A DNA stretch of 64,000 bases, from NCBI GenBank assembly GCA_913774665.1, contig CAJYHN010000010.1, positions 248,001-312,000 on the forward strand. The letters run 5' to 3'. Shown here in pieces: positions 7,238 through 14,304 of this stretch. Under the pieces are notes generated by a model. That model ran no database searches. It was not told the origin of the DNA and saw nothing but the letters and a program-made list of their open reading frames with translations. Source of the DNA: an uncultured Microbacterium sp. GTDB taxonomy: Bacteria; Actinomycetota; Actinomycetes; Actinomycetales; Microbacteriaceae. The translations under genes and the position numbers were made by a program. Positions within the stretch are counted from its first letter, which is position 1. Every line of letters starts with the position of its first letter.

Positions 7238-8007
7238 CCGCTCCCGAGACGACATCACGAGGATCAACGGGGCCGACACCGCGGTCCGCCGTCCACTTCG
7301 GTGTCAACGTGCGCGCTGGCAGCAAGCATGGGTTACGCATCAGTCGCGACACTTACGCCCGCATCAACAAGCGTTCGTCCATCTACTGGTCCCGGGAAGA
7401 CAACCCAACACTGTGGGATGCGGTTGACGAGAACTACGAGGACGCCGAACACCGCATACTCACCGACAAGTGGTGCCAGCAACATCAAGCGAAAGCGCTG
7501 GAGAATTTCGACCTCAACATGGCGTACTTCGCGGCCCTTGATTCCGACGAGTTCAATCAGGCCATTGAGAGCGCCGTCGCCAGCCAGCGAGGCATGGTCG
7601 AGGTCACCGATCTGAACAAGTGGGACGGCGTGAGCGGCCTCTACGTGATGGTGCTTGACGGCTACCGACAGGCATACATCGGGATCGCCTCAGGGATGGG
7701 CGGCGTGAAGGAGCGCATCCGCCAGCACTGGTCAAGGAGCAAGGAGTTCGACCGGCTACTTTGGGGCGGCGTCCAAGAATCCATCCTGTCGGTTGACAGC
7801 TTCCGCGCCCTGGACACTACTCGCATCTATGCGGCGAAAGCTCGTGACCCCCTCAGCCTTGAACACAAGGTGATTGAAGCCTTCCCCTCGAAGTTCCTGC
7901 TCAACCGGCTCATGGGCGGCGACGTACGCCTCCTAGGCCTGGTCTCTCTCCTGGGGGTGGAAGTCAAGAAGTTCAGGGGGCTATCGACCGACGGTGAGTC
8001 CGGCTAG
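7234..8007 (+). CDS. GIY-YIG nuclease domain protein, 257 aa, coupled to a membrane partner
   Basis: GTG 7234 overlaps the upstream stop (GTGA). The first 125 residues are an unrecognised domain with several Trp (TYARINKRSSIYWSREDNP, DKWCQQHQAK). About residues 135-235 form the GIY-YIG fold: GVSGLYVMVLDGYRQAYIGI supplies the two strands, GVKERIRQHWSRSKEF carries the conserved Arg, and a Glu in LSLEHKVIEAF sits where the metal-binding acid is expected. A later Asn (LLNRLMGG) matches the family's terminal motif. The protein differs clearly from the GIY-YIG protein at 4865. Coupling to a membrane protein suggests a two-gene nuclease module, perhaps against incoming DNA. That function is inference. 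Confidence 0.7.
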   Translation: MTAPETTSRGSTGPTPRSAVHFGVNVRAGSKHGLRISRDTYARINKRSSIYWSREDNPTLWDAVDENYEDAEHRILTDKWCQQHQAKALENFDLNMAYFAALDSDEFNQAIESAVASQRGMVEVTDLNKWDGVSGLYVMVLDGYRQAYIGIASGMGGVKERIRQHWSRSKEFDRLLWGGVQESILSVDSFRALDTTRIYAAKARDPLSLEHKVIEAFPSKFLLNRLMGGDVRLLGLVSLLGVEVKKFRGLSTDGESG

Positions 8008-8063
8008 TTGTTGCTAGCGGGAACGTTGCGACAGTTGGGAGCCGCCCGCGAGATGATGATGCT

Positions 8064-8867
8064 GTGGCTCCGATTGTCTATCGGGAGGAGATGCTCCACC
8101 CTGCGCTGACTGACTGGATCTCGTGTGCCTGGACATACGAACGGACATATGGTCTCGACCATATCGAGACGGTGGTTCCCGACGGGATGGTCGAGCTCGT
8201 TATCCAGCTCGGTGCTTCATACTTCGACGCTGATGTTCCACTGCCGTCTTCCGTTGCGATCGGAACACTTCACCGCCCGCTCTCCTTGACAGCGACAGGT
8301 GATGTACGGGTGTGGTGCGTGAGGTTCCCCTGGTGGGGTCTCGCACCGTTCGGCGACGTGAGCGCCTTCGCAGGCCTCCAGTGGGCGCCCGCACGCGAGG
8401 TATTCGATGCTGGCCTTGTTACCGACATCGAAGACGCTGCCAGGTCAGAGCACCCGGTGGAGGGTTTGAATCGGGCACTGCTCTCACACCTCCTGGCATG
8501 GACGACGCCTCCTGACTCTCTGCGGACCGCGGGGCGCGCGATCGCTCATCACGCCGCCAGTGTGACCGTGGAGGAACTGGCGGCGGCTTGCTCATCCTCT
8601 GAGCGCAAACTTCAACGCGACTTTCGGCGAGTCCTGGATGCGACCCCCGTACAGATGATCGCCCGAGTCCGGTTTGAACGCGCCCGCCGTCTGATCATCG
8701 ACAAGAACCTTCCACTGTCGGCGGTGGCGGCGGAGGCCGGGTATGCGGACCAGCCTCACTTGAATCGCGCATTCGTGCAGTTCGCGGGGATGACTCCAGG
8801 TGAGTACCGCGACCAGTTTCAGCGTGCAGTCACGGAAGGTGGGGATGTCGGTTTGATCCAAGACTAA
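8064..8867 (+). CDS. AraC-family transcriptional regulator
   Basis: The 267-residue protein has a C-terminal AraC DNA-binding domain of two helix-turn-helix units: SVTVEELAAACSSSERKLQR, then LSAVAAEAGYADQPHLNRAF ending in MTPGEYR. The N-terminal 150 residues look like the cupin-like sensor domain of the type starting LHPALTDWISCAWTY. The start is GTG 8064; no strong ribosome site is visible and nearby ATGs are out of frame. The VOC and DUF1801 genes follow on the same strand, a combination I know from other actinobacteria, where the regulator probably controls the two small genes. The trio looks like cargo of the element and could be chromosomal in origin. Confidence 0.85.
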   Translation: MAPIVYREEMLHPALTDWISCAWTYERTYGLDHIETVVPDGMVELVIQLGASYFDADVPLPSSVAIGTLHRPLSLTATGDVRVWCVRFPWWGLAPFGDVSAFAGLQWAPAREVFDAGLVTDIEDAARSEHPVEGLNRALLSHLLAWTTPPDSLRTAGRAIAHHAASVTVEELAAACSSSERKLQRDFRRVLDATPVQMIARVRFERARRLIIDKNLPLSAVAAEAGYADQPHLNRAFVQFAGMTPGEYRDQFQRAVTEGGDVGLIQD

Positions 8868-8930
8868 GAGGCGGCCGCGCCGCGATCCTAGTCTCCTATC
8901 GTTCATTGTTCCGTCGAGGAGGAGTCCGCC

Positions 8931-9314
8931 TTGCCATCTATTCCGTTGTTCAAAGTTCTCGTTGACGACCTCGATAAGGCGGTCGCGTTCTACAACAACA
9001 GCCTCGGTATGACTGTGCTGGAAGACCAGCATCTCGGGGACTACAGATGGGTTCTCGTCGGCTATGCGGAGCAGCCGGGGTTCGGAATCAACCTCGACCT
9101 CGCGCGTGACGACGTAGAGAAGGCGCTCGTCGGGCGGCAAGCGGCTGACCAGCCCCTCTTCAGCATCGCGACGGACAACTGTCACCGAGATTATGAACGG
9201 ATGCGAGTAAGGGGGGTCGAGTTCGAAGGCGAGCCCGAGGTGCAGCCCTGGGGGACGTCCGTCACGTTCAAAGACATCGCCGGTAACCGCATCCACCTGA
9301 GTCAGGACACATGA
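8931..9314 (+). CDS. VOC (glyoxalase/bleomycin-resistance) family protein
   Basis: The start is TTG 8931 with GAGGAGGAG just upstream, a rare start codon supported by a very strong ribosome site. Its 127 residues make one pair of beta-alpha-beta-beta-beta units. The first begins IPLFKVLVDDLDKAVAFYNN and LGMTVLED; the second includes DYERMRVRGVEFEGEP and ends with FKDIAGNRIHLSQ. The Asn-Arg-Ile-His ending is typical of small VOC proteins related to glyoxalase I and antibiotic-binding proteins. Substrate and metal cannot be assigned. It overlaps the next gene by four bases (ATGA), so the two are translationally coupled. Confidence 0.85.
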   Translation: MPSIPLFKVLVDDLDKAVAFYNNSLGMTVLEDQHLGDYRWVLVGYAEQPGFGINLDLARDDVEKALVGRQAADQPLFSIATDNCHRDYERMRVRGVEFEGEPEVQPWGTSVTFKDIAGNRIHLSQDT

Positions 9315-9700
9315 CGGGGCCCGACGTCGATCGATTCCTCGCTGATGCCGAACAGGCGTGGCCATCCGATGCGCTCGCTTCGATCGTCGCCACGATTCGA
9401 TCCGCAGGCCCCTTCAACGAAGCAATCAAATGGGGACACCCCTACTTCTCACTGAATGACCGCGCAGTGCTGAAGCTCTACGTTGCTCGTACCTGGATCA
9501 ACGTCTTCTACTATCGGGGTGCTGAACTCAAAGATCCGGATGTCCTCCTAACCGGAGACGGACCGAGCGGAATGCGGCGGTTACGGATCTACCGAGATGA
9601 GGACGTGCCCCTTGGACTGATAGACAGGCTGACCCGTGCGGCTGTAGCTCTCGAGATTGCATCCGAACCGAATCAAGATTGCACGGTCAACAGATGTTGA
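9311..9700 (+). CDS. DUF1801 (YdhG-like) protein, 129 aa
   Basis: ATG 9311 overlaps the TGA of the VOC gene. The sequence VDRFLADAEQAWPSDALASI, then FNEAIKWGHPYFSLND, is the signature of the DUF1801 fold (a small beta-barrel related to YdhG/YdeI), with the W-G-x-P-x-F motif. YVARTWINVFYYRGAELKDP forms the next strands. The family is associated with stress or small-molecule binding and has no firm enzymatic role. It ends the AraC-VOC-DUF1801 run. Confidence 0.75.
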   Translation: MTGPDVDRFLADAEQAWPSDALASIVATIRSAGPFNEAIKWGHPYFSLNDRAVLKLYVARTWINVFYYRGAELKDPDVLLTGDGPSGMRRLRIYRDEDVPLGLIDRLTRAAVALEIASEPNQDCTVNRC

Positions 9701-9763
9701 CACGCTCCCTGACAGTCTCAGCGAACAGCGGAGGCGGGCACACGACACGTCGAAGCTCGACTG

Positions 9764-10030
9764 CTACTCGCCGGTAGCGGCCCCTGTGACCTCTGGCACG
9801 GTCACGAGCGCCATCGCCCGCTCGCGGAGCACCTTGAAGCGCGGATCAGTGCGGTTCCAGCGGTCGAGGAACCAGTAGATGGCTGGCTCCGAGATGTAGA
9901 GGTCACGAAGCTGGGGAGGCGTCAGCTTCCTCCAATCCGGCACTTCCTCCTCCAGGAGAGCGCGTTCTGCTTCAGCCGCGCGAGTGTGGTCGTCCATCGC
10001 GAGGTCAGCAAGGTTGCGTGGTGGCATCAT
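9764..10030 (-). CDS. Hypothetical protein, 88 aa
   Basis: The start is ATG 10,030 (a second ATG follows at once), after GAAAGGAGAGCCC. The short, acidic, helical protein includes a central RKLTPPQLRDLYISEPAIYW, a Trp-rich patch (FLDRWNRTDPRF) and a hydrophobic end. It is converging on the DUF1801 gene. No family is recognised. The good ribosome site and normal codon use argue that it is real. Confidence 0.5.
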   Translation of the reverse strand: MMPPRNLADLAMDDHTRAAEAERALLEEEVPDWRKLTPPQLRDLYISEPAIYWFLDRWNRTDPRFKVLRERAMALVTVPEVTGAATGE

Positions 10031-10577
10031 GAGCGGGCTCTCCTTTCTAGGCTGCTGGAGGGTATATCGGAGGTAGCGAGCAGGGCTCCTCTTTGATCCC
10101 CACCCTGAGTGGTGGCTTTGACGAGACTTGAGGAAGACGGAACGCCCACTTCTCCCCCGTGGCGGCGGGCATCACTCCGGCGCATTCCGAGACCGCATAC
10201 GGCTTACTCAGTGTTGAATAGCACCACTCGTCCGAGGTGCCACTGAGCGGGTTAGGCTGCGAGACCGAGTCGTTATGTCCGGTTTTGCCTCCCTCACACG
10301 GCCAGTCCGCATGAAAAGCTTTTGTGTTGCCGAGATTCGGCTGGGCGTGTGATCGCTGGCTGGGCTTCTTTCATCACACGCGCTGGTTTCTGCGGGGGCG
10401 CTCTGGGCACGGGGGAACTCCTTCATCGAATCGGATGATTCTCTATATCGGAAAAGAGAAGCCGCCTCCCGGATCACTGAGGTTCGGGAGGCGGCTCGCG
10501 GGTGATGAGTCCGCACTGGTGTTCCAATGCCTTATATCGACATCGGATCGTATTCGAGCGCGTGCGGGGGTGCCTGG
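10031..10577. other. Non-coding stretch of 547 bases
   Basis: I find no convincing gene here. It holds the upstream region of the 88-aa gene, an AAAAGCTTTT palindrome near 10,313, and the terminator at 10,461-10,495. Open frames that cross it run through that hairpin and have improbable composition. Confidence 0.5.
10461..10495 (-). terminator. Rho-independent terminator of the duplicated-domain membrane protein gene
   Basis: GCCGCCTCCCG (10,461-10,471) pairs perfectly with CGGGAGGCGGC (10,485-10,495). On the minus strand the stem is followed by TTCTCTTTTCC. It is 80 bases downstream of the stop at 10,578. Confidence 0.8.
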
Positions 10578-11582
10578 TCAGAAGCCGAGGCCAAACTCAG
10601 CGGGCACGTGGTCCGTGCATTCTTCATCGTTCGCATCGAGATACGTCACCGTGAATGTGACGCCCAACACTCGTCCCGCTTCCGTGGGGCGTCCCGCGAA
10701 TCGCAGGATGCCAATCCCTGCTAGATCTCCTAGCTCCCGCTTGAGGATGAAGGTGAAGAAGCTCGGGTCGGCGTCGATGACAACGTCCTTGCCGACGAAC
10801 CCCTCCGCCCCGTTCGCAAGGACGAGAACGTCCTTGCCTGGGTTCTGCTTAGGTCGACCAATCTGCCACGTGGGACGAACCGGCGGCCTTCGACGCTGCG
10901 GCGGAAGCGCGGCCTCGGAAGCCAAGCCCTCGCCGCTGGTCTCAGGTTGCCGATCACCATTCTGGTCGGTCCACGAGAACTGGAATCTGACGCCTTCGCT
11001 CGCGCCCTTCCTCGTCAGGCGGCCAGGTATCTGCTTGCCGCTGGAACTCCCACGAACGTTGTCCCCGAGTTGACCCGCGATGAATCCCTCAGACGCCCCG
11101 CCAGCGAACTCGAACAGGTCCGGGTCCGCGCGCACCACAACGTCCTGAACCCAGTAGCCGGAGTTGTGCACATAGACGAAATCGTCACCGTCGCGGTAGC
11201 TGACGCGCCAAGCCGGTCGGGGGGACTGCTTCCGCGCCGCCGACACCTCGCCGTCGCGGGCGTTGTACCCCGAACGTTCCAGCGCCAGGCGGCGCGCTCT
11301 CGTAGTTATTCGAAGACCGCCGATCCAGCCGAAGAGTCGGCGCACGTTGCCCCACACCAACGAGCGGAGCCTGCGGAGAGAAACCGACAGGATGAGGAAG
11401 ACGAGACAGGCGCCCGCCAGCCCGACGCGCGCAAGTACAAGCAGATCGAGTTTGTCAGGCTGCGTGAGCCAGAGCGTCAGAAATACACCGACAGCGCCTC
11501 CGACCACTGGCCCGAGCACTCCCTGTATAACAAGCACGCCAGCCGTCGTCTGCCCCCACGGCGTGGGCTTCTCATCGCTCAC
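10578..11582 (-). CDS. Two-TM membrane protein with a duplicated C-terminal domain, 334 aa
   Basis: Two hydrophobic segments lie at about residues 12-40 (GVLVIQGVLGPVVGGAVGVF onward) and 48-68 (VLARVGLAGACLVFLILSVS), followed by a basic stretch. The remaining 230 residues contain two diverged copies of one domain. Each opens with RPxW and has a V-x-N or L-A-N-G/A turn and a shared DVVxxADPxxFxF motif. The first copy spans roughly 120-215 and the second 228-334. They are probably beta-sandwich domains. The start is GTG 11,582 without an obvious ribosome site. Function is unknown; in the element it could act in surface exclusion or transfer, but that is speculation. Confidence 0.6.
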   Translation of the reverse strand: MSDEKPTPWGQTTAGVLVIQGVLGPVVGGAVGVFLTLWLTQPDKLDLLVLARVGLAGACLVFLILSVSLRRLRSLVWGNVRRLFGWIGGLRITTRARRLALERSGYNARDGEVSAARKQSPRPAWRVSYRDGDDFVYVHNSGYWVQDVVVRADPDLFEFAGGASEGFIAGQLGDNVRGSSSGKQIPGRLTRKGASEGVRFQFSWTDQNGDRQPETSGEGLASEAALPPQRRRPPVRPTWQIGRPKQNPGKDVLVLANGAEGFVGKDVVIDADPSFFTFILKRELGDLAGIGILRFAGRPTEAGRVLGVTFTVTYLDANDEECTDHVPAEFGLGF

Positions 11583-11644
11583 GCGTTCAGACTACTGACG
11601 GCGAGGTGACGGGCGTGGTACTTCACTCACGCCGCCCGTTGCTG

Positions 11645-11672
11645 AAAAAGAAAAGGGCCACCGACATGGCCC
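11645..11672 (-). terminator. Orphan rho-independent terminator
   Basis: Read on the minus strand, GGGCCA, a six-base loop and TGGCCC are followed by TTTTCTTTTT, a textbook terminator. No protein gene ends here, so it may close a short untranslated RNA starting near 11,760. Confidence 0.65.
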
Positions 11673-11804
11673 CGTGAGCGCTCGCTCCCTTCCCTCTGCT
11701 CACCACTACAGACCGGTAAGGTAGGCGATTCTGCCATCGCCTCTGCTCCTGTTACATACTCGTGAGCCGTCGAGAGGAGGGCGCGGGGCAATGGTCCCGC
11801 GAGT

Positions 11805-11946
11805 GTGTCGCACAAGACTTCCTCAAGGCTGAGGTCAGGTGTCAGAAGTGGTGTCACACGTCTCTCGCCGTGTGTCGCACAGGGCTCACGTCACTGCATC
11901 CGGCGAGCTCGGGGCATGTGTCGCACATGGTCGCTTGGTGTCACAC
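11805..11946. repeat. Iteron-like array of GTGTCRCAC sites
   Basis: Five exact copies of GTGTCRCAC start at 11,805, 11,851, 11,872, 11,918 and 11,938, giving spacings of 46, 21, 46 and 20. A degenerate copy is at 11,839. Each is a short dyad (GTG, three bases, CAC), and the best ones extend to TGTGTCGCACA or CATGTGTCGCACATG. The array lies about 300 bases upstream of the replication-relaxation-type gene. Regular spacing suggests cooperative protein binding, as at iteron origins. Confidence 0.65.
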
Positions 11947-12244
11947 GTGGTCGTGGGGCGGGAGGTCTCGGTGGTTTCTAGAGCCCCTTGGTGCAGGCGG
12001 CAGGAGACTTCTCAACGTCGGTTTCTAGATGAGAGTGGTCCCAGTGACTGCTTTATAAGCGTTTGGAACGATTACCGTGCCCCCGCATGCGTCTGAGGAA
12101 CCCGCGCTAGATCAACGCTCCTGAACGTCAATGCGGACGAGCGAGGAACCCGTCCACCGCCGCCGCTCTCCCGCCTGCGCCCTCACCCACGTTCACGCCC
12201 CGCGTTCATAGCGATATTGGCTCTACACGGATCGAGGAGCCAGC

Positions 12245-13339
12245 ATGATCGACGTAACGAACCCCATGCTTGAGGATGACGACGACTACGAGCCAGTCGC
12301 GCCGCCACGCACATCGTTCGCGGCCAGCCGGAAGCCTGTCAAGTCGCGCAAGGGCTCGCCACGAGCACGCGCAACGGCCAAGGATGTCCGCCTCCTTGCA
12401 CACGTGGGGAAGTTCATCCTCATGCATGCGGAGTCAGCGAGACAGCTTCTTGTGACCGAACCCAACCCCATCGACGGAAGTGGTGGCGGGACGCTCCCGA
12501 GCGTTGTGACCGTCACCAAGCGTCTCGAAAAGCTGAAGAGTCTCGGCTACATGAGGAGTCGAGACATCCCCGGAACCAACCGCATCTACGGCATAACGAG
12601 CGCCGGCGTGAGTATGGCTCAGAGACACGGCTACCTCCTGAACGAAGGGGAGGCGGCTCGCAAGACACTGGACAGCTATAGCGGCCTCGACAGCCTGAAT
12701 CACGATCTGGCTGTGTCGCACGTGGCCGCACAGTTCGCCAGCCCGATCGGCTACTTCAAGGAGTCACTCAACCTGCGCACGATCAGGTCCGAATCGTTGG
12801 TGAGCGAGTACGAACTACGCCGTCACCAGAAGATCACGGAGAACGAGAGCCTGAAGGGGACCGATCGGAAGTGGGGCGAGTGGCGCGCCCAGAAGCTAGC
12901 GGAAGTGGAGCACATGATCGCGGAGGGCCGCATGGAGTGGCGTGACGTGCTCGACTTCTACCCCGAGCTTTGGGTCTTCGGACAACCGGCGCGGCTCGAT
13001 CAGGGTTTCGTGTGCTCACTGAAGTTCCCTGATCTCGTCGTGAGTCGAGAGTCGAAGCGAACCTCACGCGCGAGCGGCTCCCTGGCTGTCGAGGTTGAAC
13101 TAACGAAGAAGAGCAACAGCGAGTACGAGCGCATCCTCAGAACGTATGCACTGGAACTCCAGCAGCCCATGCTGATCCAGCGCGTCCTGTACGTCACAAA
13201 CAACGTGCAGGTGAGGAACCTCGTGACGAAGATCGATCGCGCCCACGGCTTCGGGCTCGTCAATAGCGGGCGCCTCGAGTTCATCGACCTCACCGCCTCG
13301 GATGGGGTCACGCTGATGACTTTCGCGCGCACCATGTGA
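12245..13339 (+). CDS. Replication-relaxation-family protein (winged helix plus nuclease-like domain), 364 aa
   Basis: The start is ATG 12,245 after GAGGAG. Residues 1-45 are acidic then basic and probably disordered. About 46-130 form a winged helix: VRLLAHVGKFILMHAESARQ, TVTKRLEKLKSLGYMRSRD, then IYGITSAGVSMAQ. After SLNHDLAVSHV, the C-terminal half includes KFPDLVVSRE, LAVEVELTKKSNSEYERILR and QRVLYVTNN, the alternating Asp...Glu-x-Glu...Lys pattern of a restriction-endonuclease-like fold. This combination matches the Replic_Relax (PF13814) family of actinobacterial plasmids and ICEs, recognised from memory. It probably recognises origin or transfer DNA, perhaps the array just upstream. 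It heads a plus-strand run ending with the TIR gene. Confidence 0.7.
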   Translation: MIDVTNPMLEDDDDYEPVAPPRTSFAASRKPVKSRKGSPRARATAKDVRLLAHVGKFILMHAESARQLLVTEPNPIDGSGGGTLPSVVTVTKRLEKLKSLGYMRSRDIPGTNRIYGITSAGVSMAQRHGYLLNEGEAARKTLDSYSGLDSLNHDLAVSHVAAQFASPIGYFKESLNLRTIRSESLVSEYELRRHQKITENESLKGTDRKWGEWRAQKLAEVEHMIAEGRMEWRDVLDFYPELWVFGQPARLDQGFVCSLKFPDLVVSRESKRTSRASGSLAVEVELTKKSNSEYERILRTYALELQQPMLIQRVLYVTNNVQVRNLVTKIDRAHGFGLVNSGRLEFIDLTASDGVTLMTFARTM

Positions 13340-13346
13340 GGCCAGC

Positions 13347-13769
13347 ATGAACATGACCGCCTGGTGGCATCACTTCTGCTACGTCCGACTCGCCGAGAAG
13401 ACCATCGTGATCGAACCGGAGGAGGAGCGAGCATTCCGGCTTTGGCTCTCCAACTTCGACGGGATGCATTTCGATGAGCCGGTGAAGCTGAAGGACCCGA
13501 GAGCGGCCATCTATCGGATCGTGGACGAGCAGTGGCTGGCGTCGCTGAGGGGACGACTCATCTACGGGCTACCTATCTACCACCGCACACGGGTCACGTC
13601 GGAGGAGACGGCGACGTATCGAGAGCGGTGGGTCTTGCAAGAGACGCCGGTCGATGTGAGCGGGTACATCCGTGAGTACGGACGCCACGTGCGGATCGTC
13701 CGAACCGGAGAAGCGTTCACCATCGTGAGCCTCATCCCGCTACAGCTACCGAAGACCATCATCCGCTGA
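13347..13769 (+). CDS. Hypothetical protein, 140 aa
   Basis: It begins seven bases after the stop of the replication-relaxation-type gene (ATG 13,347; a second ATG at 13,353 is also possible), so the two are probably cotranscribed. The N-terminus is aromatic-rich (TAWWHHFCYVRLAEK). The middle is acidic and Trp-containing (EEERAFRLWLSNFDGMHFDE) and the C-terminal half is Tyr/Arg-rich with an RxRW motif. The end (FTIVSLIPLQLPKTIIR) is hydrophobic but too short for a clear membrane helix. No family is recognised. Confidence 0.5.
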   Translation: MNMTAWWHHFCYVRLAEKTIVIEPEEERAFRLWLSNFDGMHFDEPVKLKDPRAAIYRIVDEQWLASLRGRLIYGLPIYHRTRVTSEETATYRERWVLQETPVDVSGYIREYGRHVRIVRTGEAFTIVSLIPLQLPKTIIR

Positions 13770-13789
13770 CCAAGGGAAGGAGACCAGTT

Positions 13790-14254
13790 ATGAGATGGAG
13801 CACGATGCGACGAGACTTCAACTGCCCCTTCTGTGGCGGGGCCCTTACATTCGTTCAGACCATCGAAGGCAGACGTGTAGCGGCACACAGCTGGGACGAC
13901 CTCACCCGCTGGTGCGGCGGCGGGCTGGGAGCATGGTGCACAGGTTGCAATAGGAAGATTGTCGATGGCGGCGGTAACCGCATCGAGCCTGGCGAACTGC
14001 GCAAGAGCCAGATTCGAGCCGTGGACGCCAGTGGGCGTGAACTCCACGTGCACTACGGACCCACCAAGGGCCTCAAGGCGAGACTTAAAGCGCAGCGCAT
14101 CCGTTGGCCGGACGGGTTCAGAGGTGACGGCGTGCGTCTCGCGCGGGTCATGAGGATGAGCATCAGCGACCTTGCACGAGAGTTCGAGATGAGTCCCGGT
14201 GAGTTCGGGAACACCATGTTCGACATCGGTGACACCTTCCTCGATAAGGCCTGA
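13790..14254 (+). CDS. Zinc-ribbon protein with possible C-terminal helix-turn-helix, 154 aa
   Basis: The start is ATG 13,790, after AAGGGAAGGAGACC. CPFCGG (about residues 12-17) and CTGC (about 50-53) form a four-cysteine zinc ribbon, with an additional Cys in RWCGGG. The C-terminal part (GVRLARVMRMSISDLAREFE then SPGEFGNTMFDIG) resembles a short helix-turn-helix. It may be a nucleic-acid-binding regulator of the element. It is the third gene of the run from 12,245, 20 bases after its neighbour. Confidence 0.55.
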   Translation: MRWSTMRRDFNCPFCGGALTFVQTIEGRRVAAHSWDDLTRWCGGGLGAWCTGCNRKIVDGGGNRIEPGELRKSQIRAVDASGRELHVHYGPTKGLKARLKAQRIRWPDGFRGDGVRLARVMRMSISDLAREFEMSPGEFGNTMFDIGDTFLDKA

Positions 14255-14304
14255 GCTCAATTCGAGAGGCCCGTGCCTCCGCAGCGATAGCGGATTCTGA
14301 TCCA

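Larger units (their letters stand above)
11583..12244. other. Non-coding 662-base region with terminator hairpin and iteron-like array
   Basis: No protein gene is supported. From left to right it contains an orphan minus-strand terminator (11,645-11,672), a GGCGAT/ATCGCC hairpin at 11,724-11,741, the GTGTCRCAC array (11,805-11,946) and the upstream region of the replication-relaxation-type gene. The layout is that of a plasmid-like origin or control region. Confidence 0.5.

Noticed and set aside
10208..10516. A 102-codon minus-strand frame
   Set aside because: It runs through the perfect terminator hairpin at 10,461-10,495, has Arg/Ser-rich shadow composition and no ribosome site.
11627..11857. 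A 76-codon minus-strand frame in the origin-like region
   Set aside because: It crosses the orphan terminator and part of the iteron-like array and has no start signal.
11805..11946. CRISPR array
   Set aside because: The repeated unit is only nine bases with unequal spacing and no spacers of constant length; iteron-like sites explain it better. No CRISPR array was found in the window.
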